A DNA stretch of 64,000 nt from Pseudomonas graminis (lineage in GTDB: Bacteria > Pseudomonadota > Gammaproteobacteria > Pseudomonadales > Pseudomonadaceae). The position numbers were made by a program, and so were the translations under genes. The stretch lies in the NCBI RefSeq assembly GCF_013201545.1, contig NZ_CP053746.1, forward strand, positions 2,445,001-2,509,000. Reading direction: 5' to 3'. The notes under the pieces were generated by a model, which did no database searches, had not been told where the DNA came from, and was given only the letters and a program-made list of their open reading frames with translations. Positions 1 through 10,024 of this stretch are shown piece after piece (position 1 is the first letter of the stretch; the number at the start of each line of letters is the position of its first letter).

Positions 1-1774
1 CGATGCCCTGGTATTGGTAGTCGCGCTCCAGCTGAGTTGTGTCGGTGCCTGCGCGTTTCTTCGCCTGAATGTCCCGCCACATGACGATGCGTTGCCGTGG
101 GCTCAGGGTCAGCCCTTTCGACGGACACACCGGCTCGCAAAAGCCGCACTCGATGCATTTGTCGATGATCGCATCGGCCGCTGGCATGGGTTTCAGGTGC
201 TTGAGGTGCACCTGCGGATCTTCACTGAGCACGACGTCGGGATTGAGGATGCCAGCGGGGTCGAGCAGCCGTTTGAGTTGCCACATCAGCGCGTAAGCCT
301 CGCGGCCCCACTCAAGCTCCACGAAGGGCGCCATGTTGCGGCCGGTGCCGTGTTCGGCTTTCAGTGAGCCATTGAACTCCACGGCCACCAGGTGCGTGAC
401 GTCGTCCATGAAGGCTGAATAGCGCGCGATCTCCTTCGGATCGTTGAAGCCCTGAGTGAAGACAAAGTGCAAGTTGCCCTCCAGCGCGTGGCCGAACAGG
501 ATCGCCTCGTCGTAGCGGTGCTTTTCGAACAGCTCGATCAATCGCCGAACGCCGATGGCCAGTTGCTCGACGGGGAAGGTCACGTCCTCGATGATCACCG
601 TCGTACCGGTCTCACGCACCGCGCCGACGGCAGGGAAGGTGTCCTTGCGAATGGCCCAGAGCCGGGCGTTTTCGGTCGCGTCTTCGGTGAAATCGACTTG
701 CTTCTCGACCGGGAAGTGCGCGATTGACGCCATGACCTGCGCCAGTTGTTCGTGCAGCAACGGTCGGGTCGCGGCGCGGGCTTCGATCAACAGTGCGCAG
801 GCACCCTCCGACAGCTCACGAACAAATGCCGGCATGCCTGGCTTGTTCTGCACCGAGCGCAGGCTGCGTCGATCAAGCAGTTCGACGGCAGCGACCGGCT
901 GGGTTTTCAGAACCGTCACAGCGTTGCAGCAGGTTTCGATGTCGGGAAAGACAATCAGCGCCGTCGCTTTACTTGGGTGATCAGGCACCGTGTCGTATGT
1001 CACCGCGCTGATGAAACCCAGCGTGCCCTCCGAACCCACCAGCAGATGGCTGAGGATGTCGAGGGGCTCGTCGAAGTCCACCAAGGCGTTCAGCGACAGG
1101 CCGCAGGTGTTCTTCAGGCGGTACTTATGGCGAATCTTCGCAGCGAGTTCGGTGTTTGCGCGGGTCTCGCGACCCAGTTGCGCAAGGCGCTCCAGCAGAT
1201 CGGCATGGCTTACGCGAAAGGCAGCGACGCTGGCGGCGTCCTCGGTGTCCAGGCGGGCGCCGTCGGCGAGCACCAGCCGAATGCCAGCGAGGGTGTGGTA
1301 GGTGTTCTGGGCCGTGCCGCAGCACATGCCGCTGGAATTGTTGGCGACGATGCCGCCGATTTTCGCCGCATGCATGGACGCCGGGTCCGGACCGATCTTG
1401 CGTCCGAATGGCGCCAGCCAGACGTTGGCCTGTGCGCCGATGACGCCGGGTTGCAAACGGATCTGCGCGCCTTGCTCGCGTATTTCACGGCCGTTCCAGT
1501 TGTCGCCGAGCACGATCAACACCGAGTCGCTGATCGCCTGACCCGAGAGGCTGGTGCCCGCCGCGCGGAAGGTCACCGGGACTTTATCGGCCTGCGCCAG
1601 TTTGAGCAGCGTCACGACTTCATCTTCGGATTCGACGCGGATGACCAGTTTGGGGACCAGCCGATAAAAGCTGGCGTCGGTGCCGAATGCCAGGGTCGAG
1701 AGCGGGTCGTCGAAGCGTCGACCGGCAGGAATAAGGCTGTTCACACCGGCCAGAAACGCGGCGGGCAAAGTCAT
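1..1774 (-). CDS. dld: D-lactate dehydrogenase, FAD and 4Fe-4S type (partial, C-terminus off the window)
   Basis: An open frame of 591 codons runs from the ATG at 1774 off the left edge, so the C-terminus is missing. The N-terminal part is an FAD_binding_4 (GlcD/Dld) domain with the motif RAAGTSLSGQA at residues 70-80. Near the edge a ferredoxin-type motif CIECGFCEPVCP starts at about residue 540. This two-part layout is that of the membrane-associated, NAD-independent D-lactate dehydrogenase which oxidises D-lactate to pyruvate and passes electrons to the quinone pool. It lies 72 bp behind lldD on the same strand, completing the permease/L-LDH/D-LDH operon typical of Pseudomonas. A glycolate oxidase-like role is a less likely alternative given the neighbours. 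Confidence 0.9.
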   Translation of the reverse strand, partial: MTLPAAFLAGVNSLIPAGRRFDDPLSTLAFGTDASFYRLVPKLVIRVESEDEVVTLLKLAQADKVPVTFRAAGTSLSGQAISDSVLIVLGDNWNGREIREQGAQIRLQPGVIGAQANVWLAPFGRKIGPDPASMHAAKIGGIVANNSSGMCCGTAQNTYHTLAGIRLVLADGARLDTEDAASVAAFRVSHADLLERLAQLGRETRANTELAAKIRHKYRLKNTCGLSLNALVDFDEPLDILSHLLVGSEGTLGFISAVTYDTVPDHPSKATALIVFPDIETCCNAVTVLKTQPVAAVELLDRRSLRSVQNKPGMPAFVRELSEGACALLIEARAATRPLLHEQLAQVMASIAHFPVEKQVDFTEDATENARLWAIRKDTFPAVGAVRETGTTVIIEDVTFPVEQLAIGVRRLIELFEKHRYDEAILFGHALEGNLHFVFTQGFNDPKEIARYSAFMDDVTHLVAVEFNGSLKAEHGTGRNMAPFVELEWGREAYALMWQLKRLLDPAGILNPDVVLSEDPQVHLKHLKPMPAADAIIDKCIECGFCEPVCPSKGLTLSPRQRIVMWRDIQAKKRAGTDTTQLERDYQYQGI

Positions 1775-1846
1775 GCTGTTTTCCTCGTGGGGCATCTCGG
1801 TGGCGCTGCGGCCTCTGTCGGGCCGCATGCGGGGAATCGGCGCGAG

Positions 1847-2992
1847 TCAGGCGCCCAGTTCGCGGACCAGCGAATCACGGGTGATCTCGCTGATCGACTT
1901 GGCGCCGGTAAGGACCATTGCGACGCGCATTTCCTTCTCGAACAGATCCAGCAGGTTTTTCACCCCGGCCTCGCCGTGGGTGGCCAAGGCGTAGATGAAC
2001 GCACGGCCGATCAGCACGGTGTCGGCACCGAGGGCAATCATGCGCACCACATCCAGACCGCTGCGAATGCCGGAGTCCGCGAGAATCTTCAGATCGCCTT
2101 TCACTGCGTCGGCAATGGCGGGCAGCGCACGGGCGCTGGACAACACACCATCGAGCTGGCGGCCGCCGTGATTGGACACGACGATGCCGTCGGCGCCGAA
2201 TTTAACGGCGTCGCGTGCGTCTTCCGGATCGAGGATGCCTTTGATGATCATCGGACCGTCCCAGGAATCACGAATCCATTCCAGGTCTTTCCATGAAATC
2301 GACGGGTCGAAGTTGTTGCCCAGCCAGGCGATGTAATCGGTAAGCCCCGTGGGATTGCCACGATAGGCCGACACGTTACCCAAATCGTGGGGCCGGCCGT
2401 TGATGCCCACGTCCCACGCCCACTGCGGGTGAGTCATGGCTTGCAAGACGCGGCGCATCGGCCCGCTTTTGCCGCTCATGCCGGAGTGCGCATCACGGTA
2501 GCGAGCGCCCGGGACAGGCATGTCGACGGTGAACACCAGTGTTTTGACGCCGGCGGCTTTGGCTCGCTCCAGCGCGTTGCGCATGAAGCCGCGGTCCTTC
2601 AGCACATACAGCTGAAACCACATGGGTCGCTTGATCGCCGGGGCGACTTCTTCAATCGGGCACAACGAAACTGTCGACAGCGTGAACGGAATGCCTTTGG
2701 CATCTGCAGCGCGGGCGGCCTGGACTTCGCCACGGCGGGCATACATGCCGCAGAGACCAACCGGTGCCAGCGCCATCGGCATGCTCAGGGTTTCACCGAA
2801 CAGCGTCGTCTCCAGACTCAGCTCGGACATGTTCTTCAGGATGCGCTGGCGCAGCGCGATGCTGGCCAGATCTGAGACGTTGTGGCGCAGGGTGTGCTCG
2901 GCGTAGGCGCCGCCGTCGGCGTAGTGAAACAGGAACGGCGGGAGCTTGCGCTGGGCGGCGGCGCGGTAGTCGGTGGAGGCAGAAATGATCAT
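1847..2992 (-). CDS. lldD: L-lactate dehydrogenase (FMN-dependent)
   Basis: 381 residues of the FMN-dependent alpha-hydroxy-acid dehydrogenase family; oxidises L-lactate to pyruvate at the inner membrane and feeds the respiratory chain. The active-site segment [11 protein letters not shown] contains the catalytic base His275 and the substrate-binding Arg278, and the FMN phosphate region ADSGIRSG follows at about 305. I chose the ATG at 2992 ([10 protein letters not shown]), the usual LldD start; an in-frame upstream extension to 3034 adds 14 residues unlike the family. It sits 66 bp after lldP and 72 bp before dld on the same strand, so one transcript under LldR control is likely. Confidence 0.95.
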   Translation of the reverse strand: MIISASTDYRAAAQRKLPPFLFHYADGGAYAEHTLRHNVSDLASIALRQRILKNMSELSLETTLFGETLSMPMALAPVGLCGMYARRGEVQAARAADAKGIPFTLSTVSLCPIEEVAPAIKRPMWFQLYVLKDRGFMRNALERAKAAGVKTLVFTVDMPVPGARYRDAHSGMSGKSGPMRRVLQAMTHPQWAWDVGINGRPHDLGNVSAYRGNPTGLTDYIAWLGNNFDPSISWKDLEWIRDSWDGPMIIKGILDPEDARDAVKFGADGIVVSNHGGRQLDGVLSSARALPAIADAVKGDLKILADSGIRSGLDVVRMIALGADTVLIGRAFIYALATHGEAGVKNLLDLFEKEMRVAMVLTGAKSISEITRDSLVRELGA

Positions 2993-3058
2993 GGGATCTC
3001 GCAGATGAGTGAGCGGGGCCGCAGCCGAGCGCATGAAACACGCCCGGCGCTCGTCTGA

Positions 3059-4765
3059 TTAATGAACCAGCATGCCGGTGAACCAGTACGCCTGGGCGTA
3101 GGTGATGCAGCCAACGATGGTGGCAAAGAAAATGCTGTGCTTGAGGGTGAAGCGGAACAGGTCGGATTCTTTACCCACCAGGCCAGTCGCCGCGCAGGCC
3201 ACCGCGATCGATTGCGGGGAAATCATCTTACCGGTCACGCCGCCGCTGGAGTTCGCCGCGACCATCAGCACGTCACTGACGCCCAGTTGATGCGCAGTGG
3301 TGGCCTGCAACGAGCCGAACAGCGCGTTAGACGAGGTGTCGGAGCCTGTCAGGAACACGCCCAGCCAGCCGAGAAACGGCGAGAAGAACGGGAACGCGCT
3401 ACCCGTCCCCGCAAGGACCAGTGCCAGCGTCGAGGACATGCCGGAGTAGTTCATGACGAAGGCGAAGGCCAGCACCATGCCGATGGAGACGATGGCCCAG
3501 CGCAGTTCGATCAGCGTTTCTTTGAAAGTGACCACACCTGTTTTAGGGGTAATGCGCAGCACGATCATCGCCAGAATGGCCGAGATCAGAATCGCGCTGC
3601 CCGAGGCGGCGAGGAGGTCGAACTTGTACACCGCTGGCATGGCCGTCGGGTTGGCGACAATCGGCGCCATCTTCATGACCAGTTGATCCAAGTGAGGCAC
3701 CGGGAAGTTCATGGTCAGTGCCTGCAGCGGACCGCCCGCAGCGAACAGCGCCTTGAACGGCTTCAGCGTCCAGATCGTCACGACAACGGTAAGAATCAGG
3801 AAGGGCGACCAGGCTTTGATGATGGTGCCTGCCGAGTATGGCGATTTCTTGGTGGTGCGCGGCTGACCAAAGCCACCTGGATTGCCTGGGCCTCCGGCCA
3901 TGACCGCAGTACCGCCGGACGCACCGGCGACTTGAGCGTCGGTTGAGCGCGCCGGCTGCCAGACTTTCAGGAAGAAGGTCAGGGCCACAAGGCTGACCAA
4001 TGCGGAGGTGATGTCGGGCAGTTCCGGACCGATGTAGTTGGAGGTTAGAAACTGCACGACCGCGAAGCTGCCGCCTGCAACCAGCGCTGCCGGCCAGGTC
4101 TCTTTGACGCCTCTCACACCGTCCATCATGAACATCAGCCAGAACGGCACGAATACCGACAATAGCGGCAATTGACGACCGGCCATGGCGCCGATCTTGA
4201 ACGGGTCGAGGCCGGACACTTGGCCTGCCACGATGATCGGGATTCCCAGTGCGCCAAACGCCACCGGTGCGGTGTTGGCGATCAGGCAAAGGCCGGCGGC
4301 ATACAGCGGGTTCAGTCCCAGCCCGACCAGCAATGCGGCGGTGATCGCCACCGGCGCACCGAAGCCCGCTGCCCCTTCCAGAAACGCGCCGAAGCAGAAA
4401 CCGATCAGCAAGACCTGAATGCGTTGATCGTCGGTGATCGACATGACCGAGCTGCGGATGATTTCAAACTGGCCGCTTTTGACCGTCAGTTTGTAGAGAA
4501 ACACCGCCGCAATGATGATCCACGCGATGGGCCACAGGCCATAAAGGAACCCATAGCCGGCGGACGCGACGGCCATGTCGGCAGGCATCTGGAACGCGAA
4601 GATCGCGATCAAAATGGCGAGCAGCAGGGTGATCGCGCCTGCGATGTGGCCCTTGAGCCGGAATATCGCCAGCGCCAGAAAGAAGAAAACGATCGGAATG
4701 ACAGCCGCCAGCGCCGAAAGGCCCAAGCCGCCAAGAGGTGTGTAGAGCTGTTGCCAGGTTTGCAT
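3059..4765 (-). CDS. lldP: L-lactate permease
   Basis: 568-residue integral membrane protein of the lactate permease (LctP) family, with many hydrophobic segments spread over the whole length and a glycine/proline-rich soluble loop near the middle. It imports L-lactate, and probably D-lactate and glycolate, with protons. The start is the ATG at 4765 ([12 protein letters not shown]), preceded by AGGGGCC; a longer frame to 4807 lacks a ribosome site. It is the first gene of the leftward lldP-lldD-dld operon and is divergent from lldR, with the LldR-type operator about 190 bp upstream. Confidence 0.95.
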   Translation of the reverse strand: MQTWQQLYTPLGGLGLSALAAVIPIVFFFLALAIFRLKGHIAGAITLLLAILIAIFAFQMPADMAVASAGYGFLYGLWPIAWIIIAAVFLYKLTVKSGQFEIIRSSVMSITDDQRIQVLLIGFCFGAFLEGAAGFGAPVAITAALLVGLGLNPLYAAGLCLIANTAPVAFGALGIPIIVAGQVSGLDPFKIGAMAGRQLPLLSVFVPFWLMFMMDGVRGVKETWPAALVAGGSFAVVQFLTSNYIGPELPDITSALVSLVALTFFLKVWQPARSTDAQVAGASGGTAVMAGGPGNPGGFGQPRTTKKSPYSAGTIIKAWSPFLILTVVVTIWTLKPFKALFAAGGPLQALTMNFPVPHLDQLVMKMAPIVANPTAMPAVYKFDLLAASGSAILISAILAMIVLRITPKTGVVTFKETLIELRWAIVSIGMVLAFAFVMNYSGMSSTLALVLAGTGSAFPFFSPFLGWLGVFLTGSDTSSNALFGSLQATTAHQLGVSDVLMVAANSSGGVTGKMISPQSIAVACAATGLVGKESDLFRFTLKHSIFFATIVGCITYAQAYWFTGMLVH

Positions 4766-4954
4766 GTATGAGGCCCCTAATTGTTTTTGGTTAGGCCCGG
4801 TGTCCATGTCTTACGTGCGCGGCTCCTGCAGGCGACAACTGCTTGTCTGTCTTCCTGTCGGCGCTGACGAACGAGTCGCACAGCTCACCAGCTCAAGCGT
4901 TCCGCCGTAGGGAAGTGCCTGCGGCGCAGTACGGTGGTAGCCGTCCGGCGCCGG

Positions 4955-4985
4955 CATTGTAAATTGGTAATACCAATTTACAATG
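4955..4985. promoter_or_regulatory. Perfect 31-bp palindrome, LldR operator with mirrored promoter elements
   Basis: CATTGTAAATTGGTA, a single A, then the exact inverted copy of the arm. The core TTGGTAATACCAA fits the TGGT-N3-ACCA operator pattern of FadR-subfamily GntR regulators such as LldR. The palindrome also contains TTGTAA and TACAAT separated by 16 bp, and by symmetry the same pair on the other strand, so both divergent promoters may lie inside the operator. The rest of the 415-bp lldP/lldR gap (4766-5180) shows nothing else I can name. Confidence 0.85.
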
Positions 4986-5180
4986 TCTTGGAGCTAGGTT
5001 AGAAGCCTTGCTGACGGTGTGTCAATTTATGACGCGTAAACTTTCGTAGCAGCTCGCCCGCATTTCGCCTGAGAGGGAGATTTCTCCTACACCTGACGGG
5101 TGAATGTCTGATCGCGATCGGCGAGAATATGCGCCCCGCATCACGTCAGACGGGGCTGCCGGGTTGTGGAGTGAAGGGTT

Positions 5181-5948
5181 ATGGGCTTTGATCAGGTGCG
5201 CCAGCGCCGCCTGTCCGACGAGATTGTCGAGCAGCTGGAAAGAATGATTCTGGAAGGCACGTTGAGCTCCGGCGGTCGTCTGCCAGCTGAGCGAGCGCTT
5301 GCCGAGCAGTTTGGGGTGTCACGTCCCTCGCTGCGTGAGGCTATTCAAAAGCTTACGGCCAAAGGGCTGCTGGTTAGTCGTCAGGGCGGCGGCAATTACG
5401 TCGTCGACAGTCTCGGCTCCACATTCAGCGATCCGCTGCTTCATCTGTTGGAAAGCAGCCCGGAAGCCCAGCGCGACCTGCTCGAATTCCGCCACACCCT
5501 GGAAGCCTCCTGCGCTTATTACGCGGCCATACGTGCAACGGATGTCGACCGGCTACGGCTGCGTGAAGCGTTTGATGCGCTACAGGATTGCTACAGCCGT
5601 GCGGAAGAAGTGAGCCGTGCGGAGGAGGGCGCTGCAGATGCCAGCTTCCACCTCGCCATCGCCGAAGCCAGCCATAACGCTGTGTTGCTGCACACGATTC
5701 GTGGCTTGTTCGATCTGCTGCGGCGCAGCGTGGTCACTAATATCGGCGGCATGTACAAACAGCGCGCAGAAACCCGCGACATGCTGATTGATCAGCATCG
5801 TGAGTTGTACATGGCGATTATCGAAGGGCGGGCGGACGATGCCCGAGAGGTGTCGAGCCGTCATTTGCTGTACGTACAGGAGGTGCTGGAGGAAGTGCGC
5901 CAGCAGGTTCAGCGCACTGCGCGGGCCGAACGGCGGAACCGGATTTGA
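5181..5948 (+). CDS. lldR: Lactate-responsive GntR-family transcriptional regulator
   Basis: 255 residues. An N-terminal winged helix-turn-helix (about residues 8-75, containing RLPAERALAEQFGVSRPSLREA) is followed by an all-helical FCD ligand-binding domain, the layout of the FadR subfamily. LldR normally represses the lactate genes and is released by lactate. The gene is divergent from lldP and faces the 31-bp palindrome at 4955-4985, which supports the assignment. ATG at 5181 follows a GGAGTGAAGGG ribosome site. PdhR-like control of other carboxylates is the main alternative. Confidence 0.92.
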   Translation: MGFDQVRQRRLSDEIVEQLERMILEGTLSSGGRLPAERALAEQFGVSRPSLREAIQKLTAKGLLVSRQGGGNYVVDSLGSTFSDPLLHLLESSPEAQRDLLEFRHTLEASCAYYAAIRATDVDRLRLREAFDALQDCYSRAEEVSRAEEGAADASFHLAIAEASHNAVLLHTIRGLFDLLRRSVVTNIGGMYKQRAETRDMLIDQHRELYMAIIEGRADDAREVSSRHLLYVQEVLEEVRQQVQRTARAERRNRI

Positions 5949-6020
5949 AGAGGTTGCACGGCGCCGGAGTGGTTGCGGGCCGTGCGTCATCTACAGGCGC
6001 TCCTTTTCGAAGCGACAAGA

Positions 6021-6037
6021 AAGACTGAATCAGTCTT
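6021..6037 (-). terminator. Probable smpB terminator hairpin
   Basis: AAGACTG-AAT-CAGTCTT, a perfect 7-bp stem overlapping the smpB stop codon. Read leftward it is followed by a T-rich tract. It lies in the short convergent gap between lldR and smpB. Confidence 0.5.
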
Positions 6038-6512
6038 CCTTGCCCTTGTTACGCACCGCGCGTTGCAGCTCGCGATTGGAGTCGCGTTCGCGCTCGGTGT
6101 CGCGCTTGTCGTATTCCTTCTTGCCTTTGCCCAGAGCAATCTCGCACTTGATCAAGTGCTGCTTCCAGTAAAGGGCAAGGGCCACGCAGGCGTAGCCTTT
6201 TTGCTGAACAGACGACGTCAGCTTTTCCAGCTCGCGCTTGTTGAGCAACAGTTTACGGGTGCGTGTCGGGTCAGCGATGACGTGGGTACTGGCTGTCGTC
6301 AGTGGCGAGATATGGCTACCCATCAGCCAGGCCTCACCGTCTTTGAGCAACACGTAACTGTCAACCAGCTGCACCTTGTTGGCACGCAGGCTTTTTACTT
6401 CCCAGCCAGCCAGGACCAGACCGGCCTCGAACTTGTGTTCGATGAAGTAATCGTGACGCGCCTTTTTATTTTGCGCGATGGTCCCTGTGGGATGTTTCTT
6501 GAGCTTAGCCAT
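6030..6512 (-). CDS. smpB: SsrA-binding protein SmpB
   Basis: 160 residues, the usual family length. SmpB binds tmRNA and brings it to stalled ribosomes for trans-translation. The start [10 protein letters not shown] at 6512 is the conserved N-terminus; the frame stays open upstream to 6653 but that extension is not SmpB-like. The conserved segment [11 protein letters not shown] and the lysine/arginine-rich C-terminal tail that enters the decoding centre are both present. It is convergent with lldR and divergent from the sodium symporter. The tmRNA gene itself is not seen in the window. Confidence 0.97.
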   Translation of the reverse strand: MAKLKKHPTGTIAQNKKARHDYFIEHKFEAGLVLAGWEVKSLRANKVQLVDSYVLLKDGEAWLMGSHISPLTTASTHVIADPTRTRKLLLNKRELEKLTSSVQQKGYACVALALYWKQHLIKCEIALGKGKKEYDKRDTERERDSNRELQRAVRNKGKED

Positions 6513-6639
6513 AGGCGACGCATTATAGGGATCAACGGGCGTCTCGGCTATGGGCTCGCGTGCTGAAGCTGCGTGCTTGAGCACGTGGAGTGAATCCCGG
6601 ACAATGCGCGATCTTTTTTGCGTGTTGGACGTGTCAACG

Positions 6640-8043
6640 ATGTCGACGGACAAGGTTTCGGTTCACGGGAGTTGGGCCAGTCGCTGGGTGTTCATCCTGG
6701 CTGCCACCGGCTCTGCCGTGGGGTTGGGCAGCATCTGGAAATTCCCTTACATGGTCGGCGTCTACGGCGGTGGTGCGTTCGTGCTGGTGTTTCTGGCGTG
6801 CATCGCCCTGATCGGGATTCCGGTGATGATTGCCGAGACGCTCATCGGTCGCCGTGCACGGCAGAGTCCGGCCAACGCGCTGCGTTCGCTGGCAATCGCC
6901 GCCGGGCATTCATCAAAGTGGTCCTGGGGCGCGTTTGCCGGCATGGTCACCGCGTTGTTGATCCTCTCTTTCTATAGCGTCGTCGGCGGCTGGTCGCTCG
7001 AGTACATCATTGATGTCGGCAAAGGCGATTTCAAAGGCGTGACGCCTGACGGCGTCGGTGCCTATTTCGGCGAGATGATCGCCGATCCATGGCGTCTGGT
7101 GGGCTGGCACACGCTGTTCATGCTGCTGTCGGCGATCACCATTGCCAAGGGCGTCAACGCCGGCCTCGAGCGCAGCTTGCGTATCCTGATGCCTTTGTTA
7201 TTCGTGCTCATCGTGATTTTGCTGGGCTACAGCCTGACCACCGGGCATTTCATGGAAGGCGTGCATTTCATGTTCGACTTCACGCCCGAAAAGCTGCTGG
7301 ATGGCCTGCTCCCTGCCATGGGCCACGCGTTCTTCTCACTCAGTGTGGGCGTCGGTTCGATCATGATCTATGGCGCCTACATGACCAAAGAGGCCTCGAT
7401 CAGCGCAACCGTCGTGGGCGTGGCATTGCTCGACACGTTCGTGTCACTGCTGGCGGGCCTCGCACTGTTTCCGATTGTGTTCGCAGCCGGCCTAAACCCA
7501 AGCGAAGGGCCGGGCCTGATGTTCGTTACGCTGCCCTACGCATTTGGTAACGTCGCGTTCGGTACCGTCATGGGCGTGGTGTTCTTTATTCTGGTCGCCG
7601 TCGCGGCCTGGAGCTCGGCCATTTCCTTGCTCGAACCCATGGTCGCGTACTTGGTCGAGCGCACAGAGGTTCGCCGCGGCTGGGTGACTTTCTGGCTATC
7701 GTTTATCTGCTGGTTCGTCGGGTTGGGGACGGTGTTCTCGTTCAACATCTGGAAGCAGGCCAAATTCTTCGTGAACGAAGGCGCCGGCTTCCATCTCTAT
7801 CAGTGGGGAGCATCGTCGGGACTGGATTTCTTCGGCGTGATCGATTTCTTCACCTCGCGGATCATGCTGCCGCTGGGTGGTTTGTGTTTTGTGGTATTCG
7901 CAGGTTGGGTGATGGGACGCGGCGCGGTGCGTGACGAATTGTCGGTACGCAGCCCGGTTCTGTTCGCTTTAACGTTCTTTTTGATGCGCTATGTGGCGCC
8001 GATCGGCATCGTGATTGTCTTTGCCGCTCAGCTTTGGAAATGA
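6640..8043 (+). CDS. Sodium-dependent transporter, NSS/SNF family
   Basis: 467 residues with about eleven to twelve hydrophobic segments. The N-terminal signature [17 protein letters not shown] is that of the neurotransmitter:sodium symporter family, where it forms the Na+ and substrate site around unwound helix 1. Bacterial members import amino acids; the substrate here cannot be read from sequence. I start at the ATG at 6640 ([10 protein letters not shown]); an in-frame ATG at 6604 is possible and neither has a strong ribosome site. It is followed after 7 bp by ratA, so the two may share a transcript, though no functional link is known. Confidence 0.88.
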   Translation: MSTDKVSVHGSWASRWVFILAATGSAVGLGSIWKFPYMVGVYGGGAFVLVFLACIALIGIPVMIAETLIGRRARQSPANALRSLAIAAGHSSKWSWGAFAGMVTALLILSFYSVVGGWSLEYIIDVGKGDFKGVTPDGVGAYFGEMIADPWRLVGWHTLFMLLSAITIAKGVNAGLERSLRILMPLLFVLIVILLGYSLTTGHFMEGVHFMFDFTPEKLLDGLLPAMGHAFFSLSVGVGSIMIYGAYMTKEASISATVVGVALLDTFVSLLAGLALFPIVFAAGLNPSEGPGLMFVTLPYAFGNVAFGTVMGVVFFILVAVAAWSSAISLLEPMVAYLVERTEVRRGWVTFWLSFICWFVGLGTVFSFNIWKQAKFFVNEGAGFHLYQWGASSGLDFFGVIDFFTSRIMLPLGGLCFVVFAGWVMGRGAVRDELSVRSPVLFALTFFLMRYVAPIGIVIVFAAQLWK

Positions 8044-8050
8044 CGCTGAC

Positions 8051-8485
8051 ATGACTACGCATATTCAACGTTCCGCCCTTTTGCCATATCCCGCCCAGGC
8101 GCTGTACGACCTGGTCAATGACGTGAGTCGCTACTCCGAGTTCCTGCCCTGGTGTTCCGGCGCCAGTGTGCTGGAGCAGAGTGATACCTCAATGCGTGCC
8201 CGTGTCGAGATCGCCAAAGGCGGTTTGAGCCAGCACTTCGTCACGCGTAATACGCTGACGCCCGGGCAAACCATCGAGATGAATTTGGAGGAGGGGCCCT
8301 TCAGCCAGCTTCATGGTGTCTGGACTTTCAAGGCCCTGAATGAAAAGGCCTGCAAGATCAGCCTGGACTTGTCGTTCGACTATAGCGGCTCGATCGTACG
8401 CGCGACCTTGGGGCCGCTGTTCAATCAGGCCGCCAACACGTTGGTTGACGCGTTCTGCCAGCGAGCCAAAGAGCTGCATGGCTGA
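8051..8485 (+). CDS. ratA: RatA family protein (START-like, Coq10-type)
   Basis: 144 residues of the polyketide cyclase/START superfamily. The opening MTTHIQRSALLPYPAQALYD and the motif YSEFLPWCSG are typical of bacterial RatA, proposed as a ribosome-association toxin in E. coli and related to the ubiquinone-binding protein Coq10. The start at 8051 lies 7 bp after the symporter stop. It overlaps ratB by 8 bp, which indicates translational coupling. Whether it acts as a toxin or as a quinone-binding protein cannot be told from sequence. Confidence 0.9.
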   Translation: MTTHIQRSALLPYPAQALYDLVNDVSRYSEFLPWCSGASVLEQSDTSMRARVEIAKGGLSQHFVTRNTLTPGQTIEMNLEEGPFSQLHGVWTFKALNEKACKISLDLSFDYSGSIVRATLGPLFNQAANTLVDAFCQRAKELHG

Positions 8486-8798
8486 GCCGATGATTAGGGT
8501 CGAGGTGGTCTATGCCGCCGTCGACCGTCAGGCACTGCTTGCACTGGACGTGCCCCTCGGAACGTCGGTACGTGCCGCAGCCATCGCGTCGGGCATGGCC
8601 GAGCGCTTTCCTGAGCTGGATCTCGCACACTGCCCCTTGGGCATTTTCGGCAGGCTTATCGATGGGCCGGAGCAGCACGAATTGGAGGCCGGTGACAGGG
8701 TTGAGATTTATCGCCCGTTGCTGGCCGATCCGAAAGAGATACGCCGTCTGCGTGCTTTAAAAGCTGCGGCTTCAAGAAAGGCGCAAAAATCGATTTAA
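8478..8798 (+). CDS. ratB: RnfH family ubiquitin-like protein (RatB)
   Basis: 106 residues with a beta-grasp RnfH/RatB fold; the conserved segments CPLGIFGR and LEAGDRVEIYRPLLADPKE are visible. The family is the conserved partner of RatA; its molecular role is not settled. Start ATG at 8478 overlaps the last 8 bases of ratA. An in-frame ATG lies four codons downstream (MIRVEVVYA) and could be the true start. A strong bidirectional terminator follows after about 28 bp. Confidence 0.9.
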   Translation: MAEPMIRVEVVYAAVDRQALLALDVPLGTSVRAAAIASGMAERFPELDLAHCPLGIFGRLIDGPEQHELEAGDRVEIYRPLLADPKEIRRLRALKAAASRKAQKSI

Positions 8799-8826
8799 TG
8801 TTCTCATCGGCTCGATTGAGAGACGT

Positions 8827-8855
8827 AAAAAAGCCCGGGATGTCCGGGCTTTTTT
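8827..8855. terminator. Bidirectional terminator between ratB and bamE
   Basis: AAAAAAGCCCGG and CCGGGCTTTTTT flank a short loop. The A-tract and T-tract on either side let it terminate ratB rightward and bamE leftward. Confidence 0.92.
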
Positions 8856-8885
8856 ATGCGGCTGATTCCACAAGGAAACGGTGGC

Positions 8886-9410
8886 TCAACGCGGATTCGT
8901 ATCCAATGGTTCCTGGGAAGGAATGGGCACGGTTTCGACTTTGTCGACGTCGTTCTGAATCTGCTCAAGCAACGAGCCAGGCTTCGGTGGCTCTTCCTTC
9001 GGCGGCTCTGTCCCTTGGTTTTCGGGGGTGACAGTTGTATCGCTGCCCTTGCCGAGAATGGCTTCGTCGCGGCTGACACCCGGCTTGAAGTCACCTGACA
9101 GACTCGCCAATTGGTCGTTGCCATTGAAGATAAGGCTCACGCGCTCCTGCTGGCGTTCTCCACCACCAGGCTGCAGGCTGTACAGATAGTCCCAGCGTTC
9201 AGGGTGGAAAGTGTCGGTCAACAAGGGGTTGCCCATGATAAACCTTACTTGCCGACGGGTCATTCCCGGGCGTAACTGGTCTATCATGTCCTGCGTGACG
9301 ACATTGCCCTGTTGGATGTCGATTTTATAAACCCCGGGGAATGAACAACCGGCGAGTGCGAGCAGTCCCACAAAGGTGAAACTGGTTAGCAAGAGCTTGG
9401 TGTTTTGCAT
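8886..9410 (-). CDS. bamE: Outer membrane assembly lipoprotein BamE (OmlA/SmpA)
   Basis: 174 residues. A type II signal peptide ends in the lipobox LALAGC with the lipidated Cys at 22. The SmpA/OmlA domain follows (about 25-110), containing [20 protein letters not shown] and the [11 protein letters not shown] segment typical of BamE. It is a subunit of the BAM complex that inserts beta-barrel proteins into the outer membrane. The C-terminal tail after residue 120 is rich in Pro/Glu/Lys and is longer than in E. coli. It is divergent from fur, an arrangement known for omlA-fur in Pseudomonas. Confidence 0.95.
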   Translation of the reverse strand: MQNTKLLLTSFTFVGLLALAGCSFPGVYKIDIQQGNVVTQDMIDQLRPGMTRRQVRFIMGNPLLTDTFHPERWDYLYSLQPGGGERQQERVSLIFNGNDQLASLSGDFKPGVSRDEAILGKGSDTTVTPENQGTEPPKEEPPKPGSLLEQIQNDVDKVETVPIPSQEPLDTNPR

Positions 9411-9508
9411 CGGTGGGCGACTTCCACTATCTTGGCTGGGACAACGTAAACCCCGATCATACCTGCATTAAGAGAAGCTGCGAAGCAGCGTCTGCGAGAA
9501 AGCTGACC

Positions 9509-9916
9509 ATGGTTGAAAATAGCGAACTACGCAAAGCCGGACTAAAAGTGACCCTGCCGCGGGTCAAGATCCTTCAAATGCTCGATTCTGCGCAGCAGCG
9601 CCACATGAGCGCAGAGGACGTCTACAAGGCGCTGATGGAGGCCAACGAAGACGTCGGTCTGGCAACGGTTTACCGAGTTCTGACTCAGTTCGAAGCAGCC
9701 GGATTGGTGGTTCGCCACAACTTCGACGGCGGCCACGCGGTATTTGAACTGGCTGACGGAGGCCACCACGACCATATGGTCAACGTGGAATCCGGTGAGG
9801 TCATCGAGTTCTTCGACGAAGAGATCGAAAAACTGCAAAAAGCCATTGTGAGCAAGCACGGCTTCGAGCTGGTGGATCACAATCTGGTGCTCTACGTACG
9901 CAAGCAAAAGGTGTAA
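9509..9916 (+). CDS. fur: Ferric uptake regulator Fur
   Basis: 135 residues. The winged-helix domain (1-80) contains the recognition region DVGLATVYRVLTQFE; the metal-binding region HHDHM starts at residue 86. The translation contains no cysteine at all, so the CxxC structural zinc pair of E. coli Fur is absent, as seen in pseudomonad Fur proteins. The start MVENSELRKAG at 9509 is the family N-terminus; the open frame upstream to 9413 is not conserved. Fe2+-Fur represses iron uptake genes. I saw no clear Fur box just upstream. Confidence 0.97.
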   Translation: MVENSELRKAGLKVTLPRVKILQMLDSAQQRHMSAEDVYKALMEANEDVGLATVYRVLTQFEAAGLVVRHNFDGGHAVFELADGGHHDHMVNVESGEVIEFFDEEIEKLQKAIVSKHGFELVDHNLVLYVRKQKV

Positions 9917-9935
9917 GCCTCTTGTGAAGTACGAC

Positions 9936-9965
9936 AAAGGCGGCCTTCGGGTCGCCTTTGTTGTT
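9936..9965 (+). terminator. fur terminator
   Basis: AAAGGCGGCC-TTCG-GGTCGCCTTT, a 10-bp stem with one G-T pair and a stable TTCG loop, followed by a T-rich tract. It lies 20 bp after the fur stop and in front of the convergent recN. Confidence 0.9.
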
Positions 9966-10024
9966 TCTGCACTCCGTTATCGGCGGCTGGGATCGGTGTG
10001 GGCCGGGCCAGGCCGTGACGGTCA

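Noticed and set aside
746..2296. 516-codon rightward frame over dld and lldD
   Set aside because: Both genes on the opposite strand have clear catalytic motifs; this frame has none and spans their junction.
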